A DNA stretch of 64,000 nt. It comes from Cohnella nanjingensis (GTDB taxonomy: Bacteria; Bacillota; Bacilli; Paenibacillales; Paenibacillaceae). Positions 48,244 to 56,396 of this stretch are shown here, one piece after another. The notes below the pieces were generated by a model. It worked only from the letters and a program-made list of their open reading frames with translations. It did not search any database and was not told the DNA's origin. The translations under genes and the position numbers were made by a program. The stretch is taken from NCBI RefSeq assembly GCF_014212125.1, contig NZ_JACJVP010000045.1, positions 60,257 to 124,256 on the forward strand. Reading direction: 5' to 3'. Each line of letters begins with the position of its first letter. Position 1 is the first letter of the stretch.

Positions 48244-48648
48244 TTATTGCGGCAAGGTCGTGTACAGCTCGAACAGATTCCCTTCGGGGTCGCGGAAGTG
48301 CGCGACCCGGGCCCGCCAGGCCGGACGGTCGTGCGGCTCCGTGACGAACCGGACGCCCCGGGCGCGCAGCCGCTCGACTTCGGCGTCTACGTCCTCGCAG
48401 CCGAAGTCCAGCACCACGTGCAGGGGCGCAGCCTCGCCGATCTCCGCTTGGACTTCGCCCAGCGCTTCGAACATGCTCCTCTTCGGCATCAATTCGAACT
48501 TGGCTTCCCCGACCGAGAACAGCGCGTATTCCGCGCCGGGCTCGTCCTGGTGCCATTCTTCCTTCATCTCGAGCACCTCCCGGTAGAACCGGACGCTCGC
48601 CTTGAAGTCGCTTACCAACAGTCTTGTCCCGAAAAACTTCGCGTTCAT
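48244..48648 (-). CDS. VOC (glyoxalase/bleomycin-resistance) family protein
   Basis: 134-residue single-domain VOC protein with two beta-alpha-beta-beta-beta modules (RLLVSDFKASVRFYREVLEM and LDFGCEDVDAEVERLRARG) ending FRDPEGNLFELYTTLP. The metal-ligand positions are only partly conserved, so activity is uncertain. The ATG at 48648 follows GAGGAGG on the minus strand; the longer frame to 48711 lacks a site. It is 110 bases downstream of the WYL regulator on the same strand and may be its target. Confidence 0.88.
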   Translation of the reverse strand: MNAKFFGTRLLVSDFKASVRFYREVLEMKEEWHQDEPGAEYALFSVGEAKFELMPKRSMFEALGEVQAEIGEAAPLHVVLDFGCEDVDAEVERLRARGVRFVTEPHDRPAWRARVAHFRDPEGNLFELYTTLPQ

Positions 48649-48758
48649 TTGAGCAGCCTCCTCGTATCTGATGTCCCGCGCTCGGCGGGCAGCTACAGAT
48701 TCATTGTACAAGCGGACGGCTGACAGAAACGGTCAGTGTAAAAGGCAAGACGGCCCGG

Positions 48759-49727
48759 TTAATCCGTTTCCCGATAGTGCGCGGACAGCTCCGAAGCGAG
48801 GGAGATCATCCGTTCCTTGAGGACCGGGGGTTCGACGACTTGAATCGCGCTGCCGTAGGAGAGGAGGATATACGGCAGATAGGTCGTGAGCGAAGCCGCG
48901 GGGATGCGGGACGCGATCTCGTGATCCGAATGATGCAGCAGGCCGTGACCGAACTGCCAATGCTCGCACAGGTCGGCCAGCGCTGCAGGATGGCCGATCA
49001 AGCGGACCGTGAAAGTGCCTTCTTCGCGTTCGGCATCGGGGAGCAGGCTGCCCAGAAAAAAGCGGCGCGCGTCGAAGTCGGCGGGCCGGACGAACGCGTC
49101 CTCCGTGGAGTCGATCCTCTGTATACGGTCGGCGCGGAAGCTGCGGACCTCGCCCCGGAGATGGCAGTGCCCGATGACATACCATTTGCTCTTCCAATGG
49201 ATGAGCCCGTACGGGTCGATGCGGCGCGTCTCGGCGAACGCTCCGCGTTCCTTGCGGTAATCGATCCGCAGCGTGCGGGCGTCCGCGACGGATTGCTCGA
49301 GCGACTGGAGCATCTCGGCGACCGTGCGGTCCGGCGAAGGGCTGATTACGTTCAAGCCCGAGGCATGGCGGTCGATCGCCTCGCGCTGCTCTTCGTTTGT
49401 GTATCGCTTCAGCTTCGTGACGGCGCGTTCGAGCGCGTCGCCGTAGGGATAGCCGGCCTCCCGCGCGAACTGCGCCGCGTGCACGAGCGCCTTCTGTTCG
49501 TCCAAGTCGAAGAACAGAGGGGCGTCGTCGAGCGGCCGAAGCAGCTTGTAGCCGCCGCCCGGCCCGGCGTCGGCGATGATCGGCACGCCGCTCGCGCATA
49601 GCGCGTCGATATAGCGGTACACCGTACGGATGTGAATCTCGAGCTCCTCGGCCAGCTGCTTCGCCGTCAGTTGCTTTCCCGTCTTGAGAAGCCATAGAAT
49701 GGATAACATATTGTCGGCTTTGGACAT
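48759..49727 (-). CDS. WYL-domain transcriptional regulator (YafY/DeoR-like)
   Basis: 322-residue regulator. The N-terminal helix-turn-helix is LTAKQLAEELEIHIRTVYRY with IDALCASGVPI, a middle WYL domain (about residues 140-230) includes RRIDPYGLIHWKSKWYVIGH, and a WCX-type C-terminal region follows. WYL domains bind nucleotide or nucleic acid ligands. The ATG at 49727 follows GAAGGAGC. It is divergent from the first RsmF gene and upstream of the VOC gene. The regulon is unknown. Confidence 0.9.
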   Translation of the reverse strand: MSKADNMLSILWLLKTGKQLTAKQLAEELEIHIRTVYRYIDALCASGVPIIADAGPGGGYKLLRPLDDAPLFFDLDEQKALVHAAQFAREAGYPYGDALERAVTKLKRYTNEEQREAIDRHASGLNVISPSPDRTVAEMLQSLEQSVADARTLRIDYRKERGAFAETRRIDPYGLIHWKSKWYVIGHCHLRGEVRSFRADRIQRIDSTEDAFVRPADFDARRFFLGSLLPDAEREEGTFTVRLIGHPAALADLCEHWQFGHGLLHHSDHEIASRIPAASLTTYLPYILLSYGSAIQVVEPPVLKERMISLASELSAHYRETD

Positions 49728-49829
49728 CTTTTGGGCTCCTTCGGCTTTTCTGGCATGGACAAGCGCGGAAGACTCCCTTACATTATAGCTGATAGCGAAA
49801 GACGCACAACGGGGGGCATTCAGCGAGAG

Positions 49830-51668
49830 ATGCGGTTACCGGAACGATTCGCGGACGAGATGGCCGCGCTGTTGGGGGACGAAGCGGAGCGGTTCTTCGC
49901 GAGCTATGACGAGCCGAAGCAGGCAGGGCTTCGCGTGAACGGACTGAAGCTGACCGGCGGGGCTTACGCGGCGCGATTCGGCCGCGGCGGACAGGAGATC
50001 CCATGGGCCGACGGCGGTTACTATAAGACGGACGAAGACGAGCGGCCGGGCAAGCACCCGCACTACTACGCGGGGCTCTACTATATTCAGGAGCCGAGCG
50101 CGATGGCGCCAGCCGAGCTGCTGGGCGTGGAGCCGGGCCACCGGGTACTGGACTTGTGCGCGGCGCCGGGCGGCAAGACGACCCAACTCGCGGCCAAGCT
50201 CCAAGGCCGGGGGCTGCTCGTCACGAACGACAACGCCGCGGAGCGGACGAAGGCGCTGGCCAAAAACGTGGAGCGCGCGGGCGTGCGCAACGCGGTCGTG
50301 ACGAATGAAGAGCCCAGCCGGCTGGCAGCGGCGTTCGGCGATCTGTTCGATCGGGTGCTGGTCGACGCCCCTTGTTCGGGAGAAGGCATGTTCCGCAAGG
50401 ACGAAGATATGGCTCGGCTGTGGGAGCCGAATTGGCCGCGGCGGTATGCGGCGATGCAGGACGCGATTCTGGCGGACGCGGCGCGGATGGTGGCGCCCGG
50501 CGGAAGGCTGCTGTATTCGACCTGCACGTTCACGCCGGTGGAGAACGAGGGCACGATCGCGCGGTTCCTGGCCGCGTCGCCCGACTTCTCGGTCGTGCCG
50601 ATCGCCGCGCCGGAGGCATGGGGCTTTGCGCCCGGACGGCCCGATTGGTTGACGCCGGAGGAAGCGGCTGCGCTGGGCGCCGAACGTCAAGCGTCGCTGG
50701 CCGGCGCCGTCCGGCTGTGGCCGCACCGCTGCCGCGGGGAGGGCCACTTCGCCGCGCTGCTGCGCCGGGAAAGCGCGGAGGCAGAGACGGCGGGCGCATC
50801 AGCGGGGGACAAGCAGGCAGGCGTATCAGCGGAGGCCGAGACGACAAGCGCATCAGCGGAGGCCCAGCCGGCAGAGACGTCAGCAGGGGCGGCAACGGGG
50901 GACAAGCCGGCAGAGACGTCCGTGTGGTCCGTATCGACAGAGGGGCATCCGGCATCCGCGGGAGTCGAGGCAACGGACGGCATAGAGAACGGCCCGTCGT
51001 CGTCCGACGCGGCGGATGCCCTCGGGCGCGCCGCGCGGCCGGGCGCAGATCGCCGCAGCCGGGAAGCCGGTGACCGGCCGCCGTCTAGCGGCGCGGGGAA
51101 AGGCGGAAGGCGGGCGGATCGCGCCGTGGAGCAAACGTTGCCATCGCGGTCCGCTCCGACCCGCAGGGCGCATGGGAAAGGCGCAAGCAAACCGCGCGCG
51201 GCGGGAGCGGAGACGGACGTGCTCGGCAAGTTCGCCGCGTTCGCGGCCGAAGCGCTGGACGGGTGGCAGCCGCCCGGGCGGCTTCTCGCGAAGGGCGATT
51301 ACTTGTACGCGCTGCCCCGTGAATTATCGGAGCGTCAGCTGCAGCGCCTGAAGGTCGTGCGGCCGGGCTGGCTGCTCGGCGTGGCGACCAAGCACCGCTT
51401 TGAGCCTTCCCAGGCGCTGGCGATGGGGCTGACCGCGGGCGACGCCGCGCGGACGCTCTTGTTGGACGCGGGCGAGGACCTTGCGCTGCGCTACCTGCGG
51501 GGAGAGACGCTGCAGCCCGATGCCGACCGGGTGACGGGACGCGATGGGCATCCCTCCTCCGGCCGCGGCTGGACGCTCGTCTGCATCGACGGCTATCCCG
51601 CGGGCTGGGGACGATGGGACGGCGCGACGATGAAGAACGAATTGCTGCCGGGTTGGCGCTGGATCTAG
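49830..51668 (+). CDS. RsmF-type 16S rRNA (cytosine-C5) methyltransferase, copy 1 with long linker
   Basis: 612-residue NOL1/NOP2/sun-family methyltransferase. SAM motif I is LDLCAAPGGKTTQLA (near residue 106). The two catalytic cysteines are in DAPCSGEGMFRKD and YSTCTFTPVENE. A roughly 145-residue low-complexity Ala/Glu/Ser/Gly insert (about 313-458), with repeated ASAEAE-like units, separates the catalytic domain from the C-terminal RsmF-like RNA-binding domain (YLYALPRELSERQLQRLKVV). The ATG at 49830 has only a weak site (GCGAGAG); an open frame extends to 49731. It is followed by the RsuA-type gene and HAD gene in the same direction. A paralogue lies at 56397. Confidence 0.9.
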   Translation: MRLPERFADEMAALLGDEAERFFASYDEPKQAGLRVNGLKLTGGAYAARFGRGGQEIPWADGGYYKTDEDERPGKHPHYYAGLYYIQEPSAMAPAELLGVEPGHRVLDLCAAPGGKTTQLAAKLQGRGLLVTNDNAAERTKALAKNVERAGVRNAVVTNEEPSRLAAAFGDLFDRVLVDAPCSGEGMFRKDEDMARLWEPNWPRRYAAMQDAILADAARMVAPGGRLLYSTCTFTPVENEGTIARFLAASPDFSVVPIAAPEAWGFAPGRPDWLTPEEAAALGAERQASLAGAVRLWPHRCRGEGHFAALLRRESAEAETAGASAGDKQAGVSAEAETTSASAEAQPAETSAGAATGDKPAETSVWSVSTEGHPASAGVEATDGIENGPSSSDAADALGRAARPGADRRSREAGDRPPSSGAGKGGRRADRAVEQTLPSRSAPTRRAHGKGASKPRAAGAETDVLGKFAAFAAEALDGWQPPGRLLAKGDYLYALPRELSERQLQRLKVVRPGWLLGVATKHRFEPSQALAMGLTAGDAARTLLLDAGEDLALRYLRGETLQPDADRVTGRDGHPSSGRGWTLVCIDGYPAGWGRWDGATMKNELLPGWRWI

Positions 51669-51705
51669 ACGCCGGCCGACGGGCATGGAGAAGAAGGGGA
51701 TAGCG

Positions 51706-52569
51706 ATGAAAAAAACGATGCGCCTGGACAAGATGCTGGGCAATCTCGGATACGGCACGCGGAGCGGAATCAAGCAGCTCGTCCGGCAAGGGGCGGTGAC
51801 GGTTAACGGGGCGCGGGCGAAGGATGCGGGCATGCAAATCGATCCGGAACGGGACGAAATTCAGCTGGACGGGGAGCGAGTCGTCTATCGCGATACCGTC
51901 TACGTGATGCTGAACAAGCCGGCCGGCTACGTCTCGGCGACGGAGGACGCGCGCGACCGGACCGTGCTCGAGCTGCTGCCCGAAGAACTGAGCGTCTTCT
52001 CTCCCTTTCCGGTCGGACGGCTGGACAAGGACACGGAGGGCCTCCTGCTGCTGACGAACGACGGCAAGCTCTCGCACGAGCTGCTCTCGCCGCGCAAGCA
52101 CGTGCCGAAGACGTACCGGGCGCTGGTCGCCGGGGAGGTCGGCGAGCCGGATGCGCGGGCCTTCTCCGCGGGCGTCGCGCTGGATGACGGATACGTCACG
52201 CTGCCCGCGGCGCTGCGGGTGCTGTCCCGGACGGAGGGAGCGGCGCCGTTCGCGGATGACGAAGCCGAGGCTGCCGTCGCCCGGCTGAAGAGCCATCCGC
52301 CGCTGACGACGAACCGCGCGGCGTATGCACAGACGCTGGCCGGCGACGGGAAGCTGAGCTGGATCGAGCTGACGATCCATGAAGGCAAATTCCATCAGGT
52401 GAAGCGGATGTTCCAGGCCGTCGGCAAGCAGGTGCTGTACTTGCGCCGCGTGGCGATGGGGCCGATGCCGCTCGATCCCGGACTCTCGCCCGGCGAGTGG
52501 CGCGAGCTCGCGGATGCAGAGGTGGACCAGCTGCGCAACGAACAACAGAGACGGGGGACGACATCATGA
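51706..52569 (+). CDS. RsuA/RluB-type rRNA pseudouridine synthase
   Basis: 287-residue pseudouridine synthase, likely for small-subunit rRNA. An N-terminal S4 RNA-binding domain (MRLDKMLGNLGYGTRSGIKQ) precedes the catalytic domain with PVGRLDKDTEGLLLLTND (catalytic Asp, near residue 105) and FHQVKRMFQAVG. An insert of about 45 residues (SRTEGAAPFADDEAEAAVAR and beyond, near 175-215) lies in the catalytic domain. The ATG at 51706 follows GAAGAAGGGG; ATG 51685 is less well placed. It overlaps the HAD gene by 4 bases. Exact target position (such as U516) is inferred from the family only. Confidence 0.92.
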   Translation: MKKTMRLDKMLGNLGYGTRSGIKQLVRQGAVTVNGARAKDAGMQIDPERDEIQLDGERVVYRDTVYVMLNKPAGYVSATEDARDRTVLELLPEELSVFSPFPVGRLDKDTEGLLLLTNDGKLSHELLSPRKHVPKTYRALVAGEVGEPDARAFSAGVALDDGYVTLPAALRVLSRTEGAAPFADDEAEAAVARLKSHPPLTTNRAAYAQTLAGDGKLSWIELTIHEGKFHQVKRMFQAVGKQVLYLRRVAMGPMPLDPGLSPGEWRELADAEVDQLRNEQQRRGTTS

Positions 52570-53363
52570 CCTACCGATTAATCGCATTGGATGTGGACGG
52601 CACGCTCATTAACGACGACCACGAGCTGACGCCTCGCGTCACCCGGGCGGTGCGGGCGGCCGCCGAGCGGGGAGCGGAGATCGTGCTCTGCACCGGCCGC
52701 GGATCGGCCAGCGCCTTGTCGGTGCTCGCGCATTTGGGCTTGTCCGGCACGATCGTCACCCATAACGGCGCGTCGATGGTGGACAGCGTCACCCGCGAGG
52801 TGCTGCACGAAGCCGAGATCGGGGCGGAGGCGGTCGAGCGGTATCTGGCCCTGTGCCGCGCGCGGGGCATCCACTTCGACATGAACACGGCGTTCGAGCT
52901 GTACACGGAACATTTGGACGAGGAGACGGCCGCGATGTACGGGCGGATGCTGACGATGCCGATTCTGCGGTCCCAGGCGGAGGGGATGCCGGCGCGTACG
53001 GTCAAGATCTCGATCTTCGCGCCGAAGGAAGACCTCGACGAGCTGGAGACGGCGTGGAAGGATTGGCAGCATGAGCTGCAGACGATCCGCAGCGGCGATT
53101 CCTTCATCGACGTCCAGCATATGGATGCCTCCAAGGGAACGGCGCTCGCGCAGCTTGCCGCGATGCGCGGCGTTCCGCGGGAGGAAGTGCTCGCCATCGG
53201 CAACTACTACAACGACATCGGCATGCTGCGCTTCGCCGGTTGGGGCGTCGCCATGGCGAATTCACCGGACGGCGTCAAAGAGGCGGCCGACGAAGTGACC
53301 GTCTCGAACAACGAAGACGGCGTGGCCGTCGTGCTCGAGGCGAAGGTGCTTGGAGAGGTTTAA
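52566..53363 (+). CDS. Cof-type HAD-IIB phosphatase
   Basis: 265-residue haloacid dehalogenase-type phosphatase. Motif I is IALDVDGTLINDD, motif II is VLCTGRGSAS, and motif III is the Lys in MDASKGTALAQL. Motif IV reads AIGNYYNDIGML, with Asn where many family members have the first Asp (GDxxND). The cap domain is type IIB. The ATG at 52566 overlaps the stop of the upstream gene, so translation is coupled. The substrate is a sugar phosphate or other phosphoester; it cannot be named. Confidence 0.92.
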   Translation: MTYRLIALDVDGTLINDDHELTPRVTRAVRAAAERGAEIVLCTGRGSASALSVLAHLGLSGTIVTHNGASMVDSVTREVLHEAEIGAEAVERYLALCRARGIHFDMNTAFELYTEHLDEETAAMYGRMLTMPILRSQAEGMPARTVKISIFAPKEDLDELETAWKDWQHELQTIRSGDSFIDVQHMDASKGTALAQLAAMRGVPREEVLAIGNYYNDIGMLRFAGWGVAMANSPDGVKEAADEVTVSNNEDGVAVVLEAKVLGEV

Positions 53364-53464
53364 TGCCTGTAAACCTTCCTCTGCCGGAACGAATAAGCGA
53401 GACGGTCAGAGGGTCTTCAACCATCCGATCAACCTTTCATAAACAGTGCGCCGGCCTTGTCCTC

Positions 53465-53517
53465 TTGATGAGAAAGGGATGGAATGCTACAATATGATAC
53501 AGAACTGTTTCGTTTTA
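53465..53517 (+). promoter_or_regulatory. Promoter and operator O1 of the tetR gene
   Basis: TTGATG (53465-53470) and TACAAT (53488-53493) are 17 bp apart. Directly at the predicted start lies AGAACTGTTTCGTTTTA (about 53501-53517), which shares ACTGTTTCGTTT with the downstream promoters. This position fits autorepression by TetR. Confidence 0.7.
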
Positions 53518-53548
53518 AAATCGAATTCAAATGGGGCAGGTGAGGGAA

Positions 53549-54124
53549 ATGGCGCGCGCATCGGTACGTCAGCACATTCTTGACGTGGCTTCCGAATTGT
53601 TCTATCGCGAAGGCATCCGTTCCGTCGGCGTAGATATGATCGTAGAACGAGCCGGCGTGAGCAAGGCCACGCTCTATCGTCATTTCCCTACCAGGGACGA
53701 CCTCGTGATCGCTTATCTCGAAGCGCAGGACCACATCAACTGGGAGCATATCGATGAAGCGATCGCGCTGCAGGAAGGTTCGCCTAAGGGACAGTTGTTG
53801 GCCTTGATCGATGCTACGATCGAGATGTTGGAGCCGGGCTATCATCGCGGATGTCATTTCTTAAATGCGCTTGCCGAATTTTCCGAAGAGGATCACCCCG
53901 TCCATCTGCTGGCCGTCGAATACAATCGCGCCATTCGGCTGCGGCTGTCTCGTCTGACCCAGCAGGCCGGCGTGAGCGATGAAGGCTTGACGGATCAGCT
54001 GATGCTGGTGATCAATGGCGCCTTGTCTTCCGTTCCGGTGTATGGTTTCTCCGGCCCGGCCGCTCAACTGAAGAATTTAGCCACTCATCTGATCGAAATG
54101 CACTTAGACAATGTTTCAAGCTAA
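53549..54124 (+). CDS. TetR-family transcriptional repressor
   Basis: 191-residue regulator. The N-terminal DNA-binding domain reads RQHILDVASELFYREGIRSV, then GVDMIVERAGVSKATLYRHF; the C-terminal ligand domain (TetR_C type, residues about 80-190) contains GCHFLNALAEFSEEDHP. The ATG at 53549 follows GGTGAGG at short distance; GTG 53540 and ATG 53531 are in frame alternatives. It is followed by two oxidoreductase genes whose promoters carry the same motif as its own, making them probable targets. The inducer is unknown. Confidence 0.92.
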   Translation: MARASVRQHILDVASELFYREGIRSVGVDMIVERAGVSKATLYRHFPTRDDLVIAYLEAQDHINWEHIDEAIALQEGSPKGQLLALIDATIEMLEPGYHRGCHFLNALAEFSEEDHPVHLLAVEYNRAIRLRLSRLTQQAGVSDEGLTDQLMLVINGALSSVPVYGFSGPAAQLKNLATHLIEMHLDNVSS

Positions 54125-54213
54125 GCGCGTTCCACCGAATTCTCTTAAGCGCGTCGCCGAGATAACCCGGGGTTATTTCAGACGAGCTTGAGGGAATTTT
54201 TTATTTTCACCCC

Positions 54214-54276
54214 TTGACTCGAAACGAAACTGTGTTGTATTGTATTGCATGAAACAAAACTAAACTGTTTCGTTTC
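54214..54276 (+). promoter_or_regulatory. Promoter and operators O2a/O2b of the imine-reductase-like gene
   Basis: TTGACT (54214-54219) and TATTGT (54238-54243) are 18 bp apart. GAAACGAAACTGTG (54221-54234) lies between them, and the palindrome GAAACAAAAC-N6-GTTTCGTTTC (54251-54276) lies just downstream. The half-site GAAACRAAAC recurs in all three promoters of this module. Confidence 0.72.
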
Positions 54277-54308
54277 AAAATTAAACGTTTTTGAAGGAGT
54301 GACGCGGA

Positions 54309-55172
54309 ATGAATGAAGTATCGGTCATCGGCTTGGGGCCCATGGGCGCAGCACTCGCCCAGGCGCTGCTGCGTAACGGCCATCGGGTAACCGTGTGGAA
54401 TCGGTCGAGCGCCAAGGCGGATTCGCTGGTTCGCGAGGGCGCGATTCTAGCGCCCAGCGCTGCCGCCGCGGTGAGCGCGAGCCCGGTCACGATCGTGTGC
54501 GTCGCCAACTATGAGACTTCGTATCGCATTCTGGATCGCGAAGAAGTCGTTCCGGCCCTCGAGGGTCGGGTTCTGGTCCAGTTGAGCACCGGCAGCCCCC
54601 AGCAGGCAAGAGACAATGAAGCGTGGGCGAGAGAGCGCGGCGCCGACTATCTCGATGGGGCGATCGCCGCTACGCCGCCTCAGATAGGCAGACCGGACAC
54701 CACCATTTTCACGTCGGGATCCGGCACCGCCTATCGGAAGAGCGAGCCTTTCCTGAAGAGCTTGGCAGGAAACGCGCCTTATTTGGGGGAGAAAGTGAGC
54801 GCAGCTTCGTCTACGGATTTGGCTTTCCTCTCTACGTTATTCGGCGCGATGCTGGGATTCTTCCATGCGTCCCGCATCCTTGAATCGGACGGCCTTCGCG
54901 TAGACGCCTTCGGATCGATGATCGCGGAGATCGCTCCCGTCATCGGGGAGATGATCAAGCACGAGGGGGAGGTCATTCAAGCCGGGTCGTTTACGCCGCC
55001 GCAGAGCTCGCTCGATACCTGCATGGTTACGGTGAAACTGTTCATAGAGCAAGCAAGGGAAGCCGGAATCAATGCCGAATTCCCCGCCTTTGCCTTGGGG
55101 CTGTTCCAGCAAGCGCTGGACGCCGGATACGGCAACGAGGAGCTTGGTGCCCTCATCAAGGTGCTGCGTTAA
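54309..55172 (+). CDS. NAD(P)-dependent reductase, imine-reductase/beta-hydroxyacid dehydrogenase-like
   Basis: 287-residue oxidoreductase with an N-terminal Rossmann fold, VIGLGPMGAALAQALLRNGH, and VTVWNRSSAKAD, which favours NADP(H) and is shared by imine reductases. The linking helix and C-terminal dimer domain follow (DLAFLSTLFGAMLGFFHASR). The classical beta-hydroxyacid catalytic Lys is not evident, in keeping with imine reductases. The ATG at 54309 is 9 bases after AAGGAG. Regulation by the adjacent TetR protein is probable. The natural substrate is unknown. Confidence 0.85.
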   Translation: MNEVSVIGLGPMGAALAQALLRNGHRVTVWNRSSAKADSLVREGAILAPSAAAAVSASPVTIVCVANYETSYRILDREEVVPALEGRVLVQLSTGSPQQARDNEAWARERGADYLDGAIAATPPQIGRPDTTIFTSGSGTAYRKSEPFLKSLAGNAPYLGEKVSAASSTDLAFLSTLFGAMLGFFHASRILESDGLRVDAFGSMIAEIAPVIGEMIKHEGEVIQAGSFTPPQSSLDTCMVTVKLFIEQAREAGINAEFPAFALGLFQQALDAGYGNEELGALIKVLR

Positions 55173-55232
55173 CCGGCATCGCGCCGGCAGGCGAATGAGC
55201 GGGGCCTTACTTACGAAGCGGAAATATTTTTT

Positions 55233-55264
55233 TTGACCAAATAGAAACTAAACTGTTTTGTTTA
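55233..55264 (+). promoter_or_regulatory. Promoter -35 and operator O3 of the SDR gene
   Basis: TTGACC (55233-55238) is followed by GAAACTAAAC-TGTTTTGTTTA (55244-55264), the third occurrence of the TetR-module motif. A -10 is less clear; TATAAC at 55263 is too far from this -35. Confidence 0.6.
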
Positions 55265-55294
55265 TAACGAAAAAATGGAGGAGAATAAACGACG

Positions 55295-56059
55295 ATGCAC
55301 AAATACGAGGGGAAGAAAGTCGTAGTAGCCGGCGGTACGATCGGCATGGGGTTGGAGATGGTCAAAGCGCTGCTCGAAGGAGGAGCAGAAGTGCTCCTGA
55401 CGGGCCGGAACGCGAACAATCTCGAGGCTGTAAGCAGAGAGCTCGGTCCGCAAGTTCACGTGGTCCGGTCCGATGCGACGAGCATGGCGGACATCCGGCA
55501 GTTGGGCGAGGTTGTAAAAGCCAAGCTAGGCCAGATCGATGCCGTGTTCATGAATGCCGGCTATTCGGTGCTGGAATCGTTCGACCAAGTCACGGAGGCT
55601 TCCTACGACGCGACGTTCGATATCAATGCCAAGGGCGCGTTCTTTACGGTCCAGCGATTGGCTCCCCTCGTCCGAGACGGCGGCTCGATCGTCTTTACGA
55701 CATCGGTCGCCGATGTGATGGGCTATCCCGGCATGAGCGTATACGCCGGGTCCAAGGCAGCGCTCCGGTCGTTCGCGCAAGTGCTGGCTTCCGAACTCTT
55801 GCCAAGAGGGATTCGCGTGAATGCGGTCAGCCCGGGCTTCATCAAGACGCCGACCATGGGCGTCGCCAGCGCCTCCAAGGAAGAGATGGCCGCCTTTGAG
55901 GAGGAAGGCAATACCGTTACGCCCATGAAGCGTATCGGCAAGCCTGAGGAGGTCGCGCGCGCAGCGCTGTTCCTGGCGTTCGAGGCGACCTTCACCACGG
56001 GCGTCGAATTGGCGGTCGACGGCGGTCTGGCGCAGGGCGTCGTGGCTCCGCATCATTAA
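55295..56059 (+). CDS. Short-chain dehydrogenase/reductase
   Basis: 254-residue classical SDR. The cofactor loop is VVVAGGTIGMGLEMVKALLE with GRN after strand 2, suggesting NADP(H). NAG (FMNAGYSV), the catalytic Ser (FTTSVADVMG) and YAGSK (Tyr and Lys) are present, and the end DGGLAQG is typical. The ATG at 55295 follows GGAGGAG by 11 bases. It has its own copy of the TetR-module operator. Substrate unknown. A terminator follows. Confidence 0.92.
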   Translation: MHKYEGKKVVVAGGTIGMGLEMVKALLEGGAEVLLTGRNANNLEAVSRELGPQVHVVRSDATSMADIRQLGEVVKAKLGQIDAVFMNAGYSVLESFDQVTEASYDATFDINAKGAFFTVQRLAPLVRDGGSIVFTTSVADVMGYPGMSVYAGSKAALRSFAQVLASELLPRGIRVNAVSPGFIKTPTMGVASASKEEMAAFEEEGNTVTPMKRIGKPEEVARAALFLAFEATFTTGVELAVDGGLAQGVVAPHH

Positions 56060-56097
56060 CTAGCGCGGAATCATCGCGGAGATTGATAGAGCAGAAG

Positions 56098-56140
56098 AGG
56101 ACTGCGGCAGGTTGCGGAGAGCAACCCGCTGCAGTCCTTT
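56098..56140 (+). terminator. Terminator of the SDR gene
   Basis: AGGACTGCGGCAGGTTGC pairs with GCAACCCGCTGCAGTCCT (two non-canonical positions), loop GGAGA, followed by TTTTCTTG. Confidence 0.8.
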
Positions 56141-56189
56141 TCTTGACGTATCCGAAAGGATACGTTATCAGGGGAGACGCTGCTGTTCG

Positions 56190-56291
56190 TGTACCCCGTA
56201 CATCGCATTGCGAGATTCCGCTGTACGGAGGCTAATGTGATGTACCCCGTACATCTCTTTGCGAGTTTTCGCTACAGCGGGGCCAATGTGA
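56190..56291. repeat. Two tandem 51-bp units with a TGTAC-CCC-GTACA palindrome
   Basis: Unit 1 starts at 56190 and unit 2 at 56241, each opening with the palindrome TGTACCCCGTACA and ending AATGTGA; they agree at most positions. The period is exactly 51 bp, as in the unrelated array at 57940. This and the SDR terminator fill the gene-free stretch 56060-56396. Confidence 0.8.
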
Positions 56292-56396
56292 TGTTTGGTT
56301 AATCGACAATCCGGTGCAGGGAACCGAAGATTCCCGCTACGGTCCGCGAATGGCAAGGCGAATCGTCAACGTTCGCGAGTTGTGAAGGGACTTCCG

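Noticed and set aside
56168..56356. 62-residue minus-strand frame over the two 51-bp units
   Set aside because: No ribosome binding site or family features; the repeat phrase results from the period being divisible by three.
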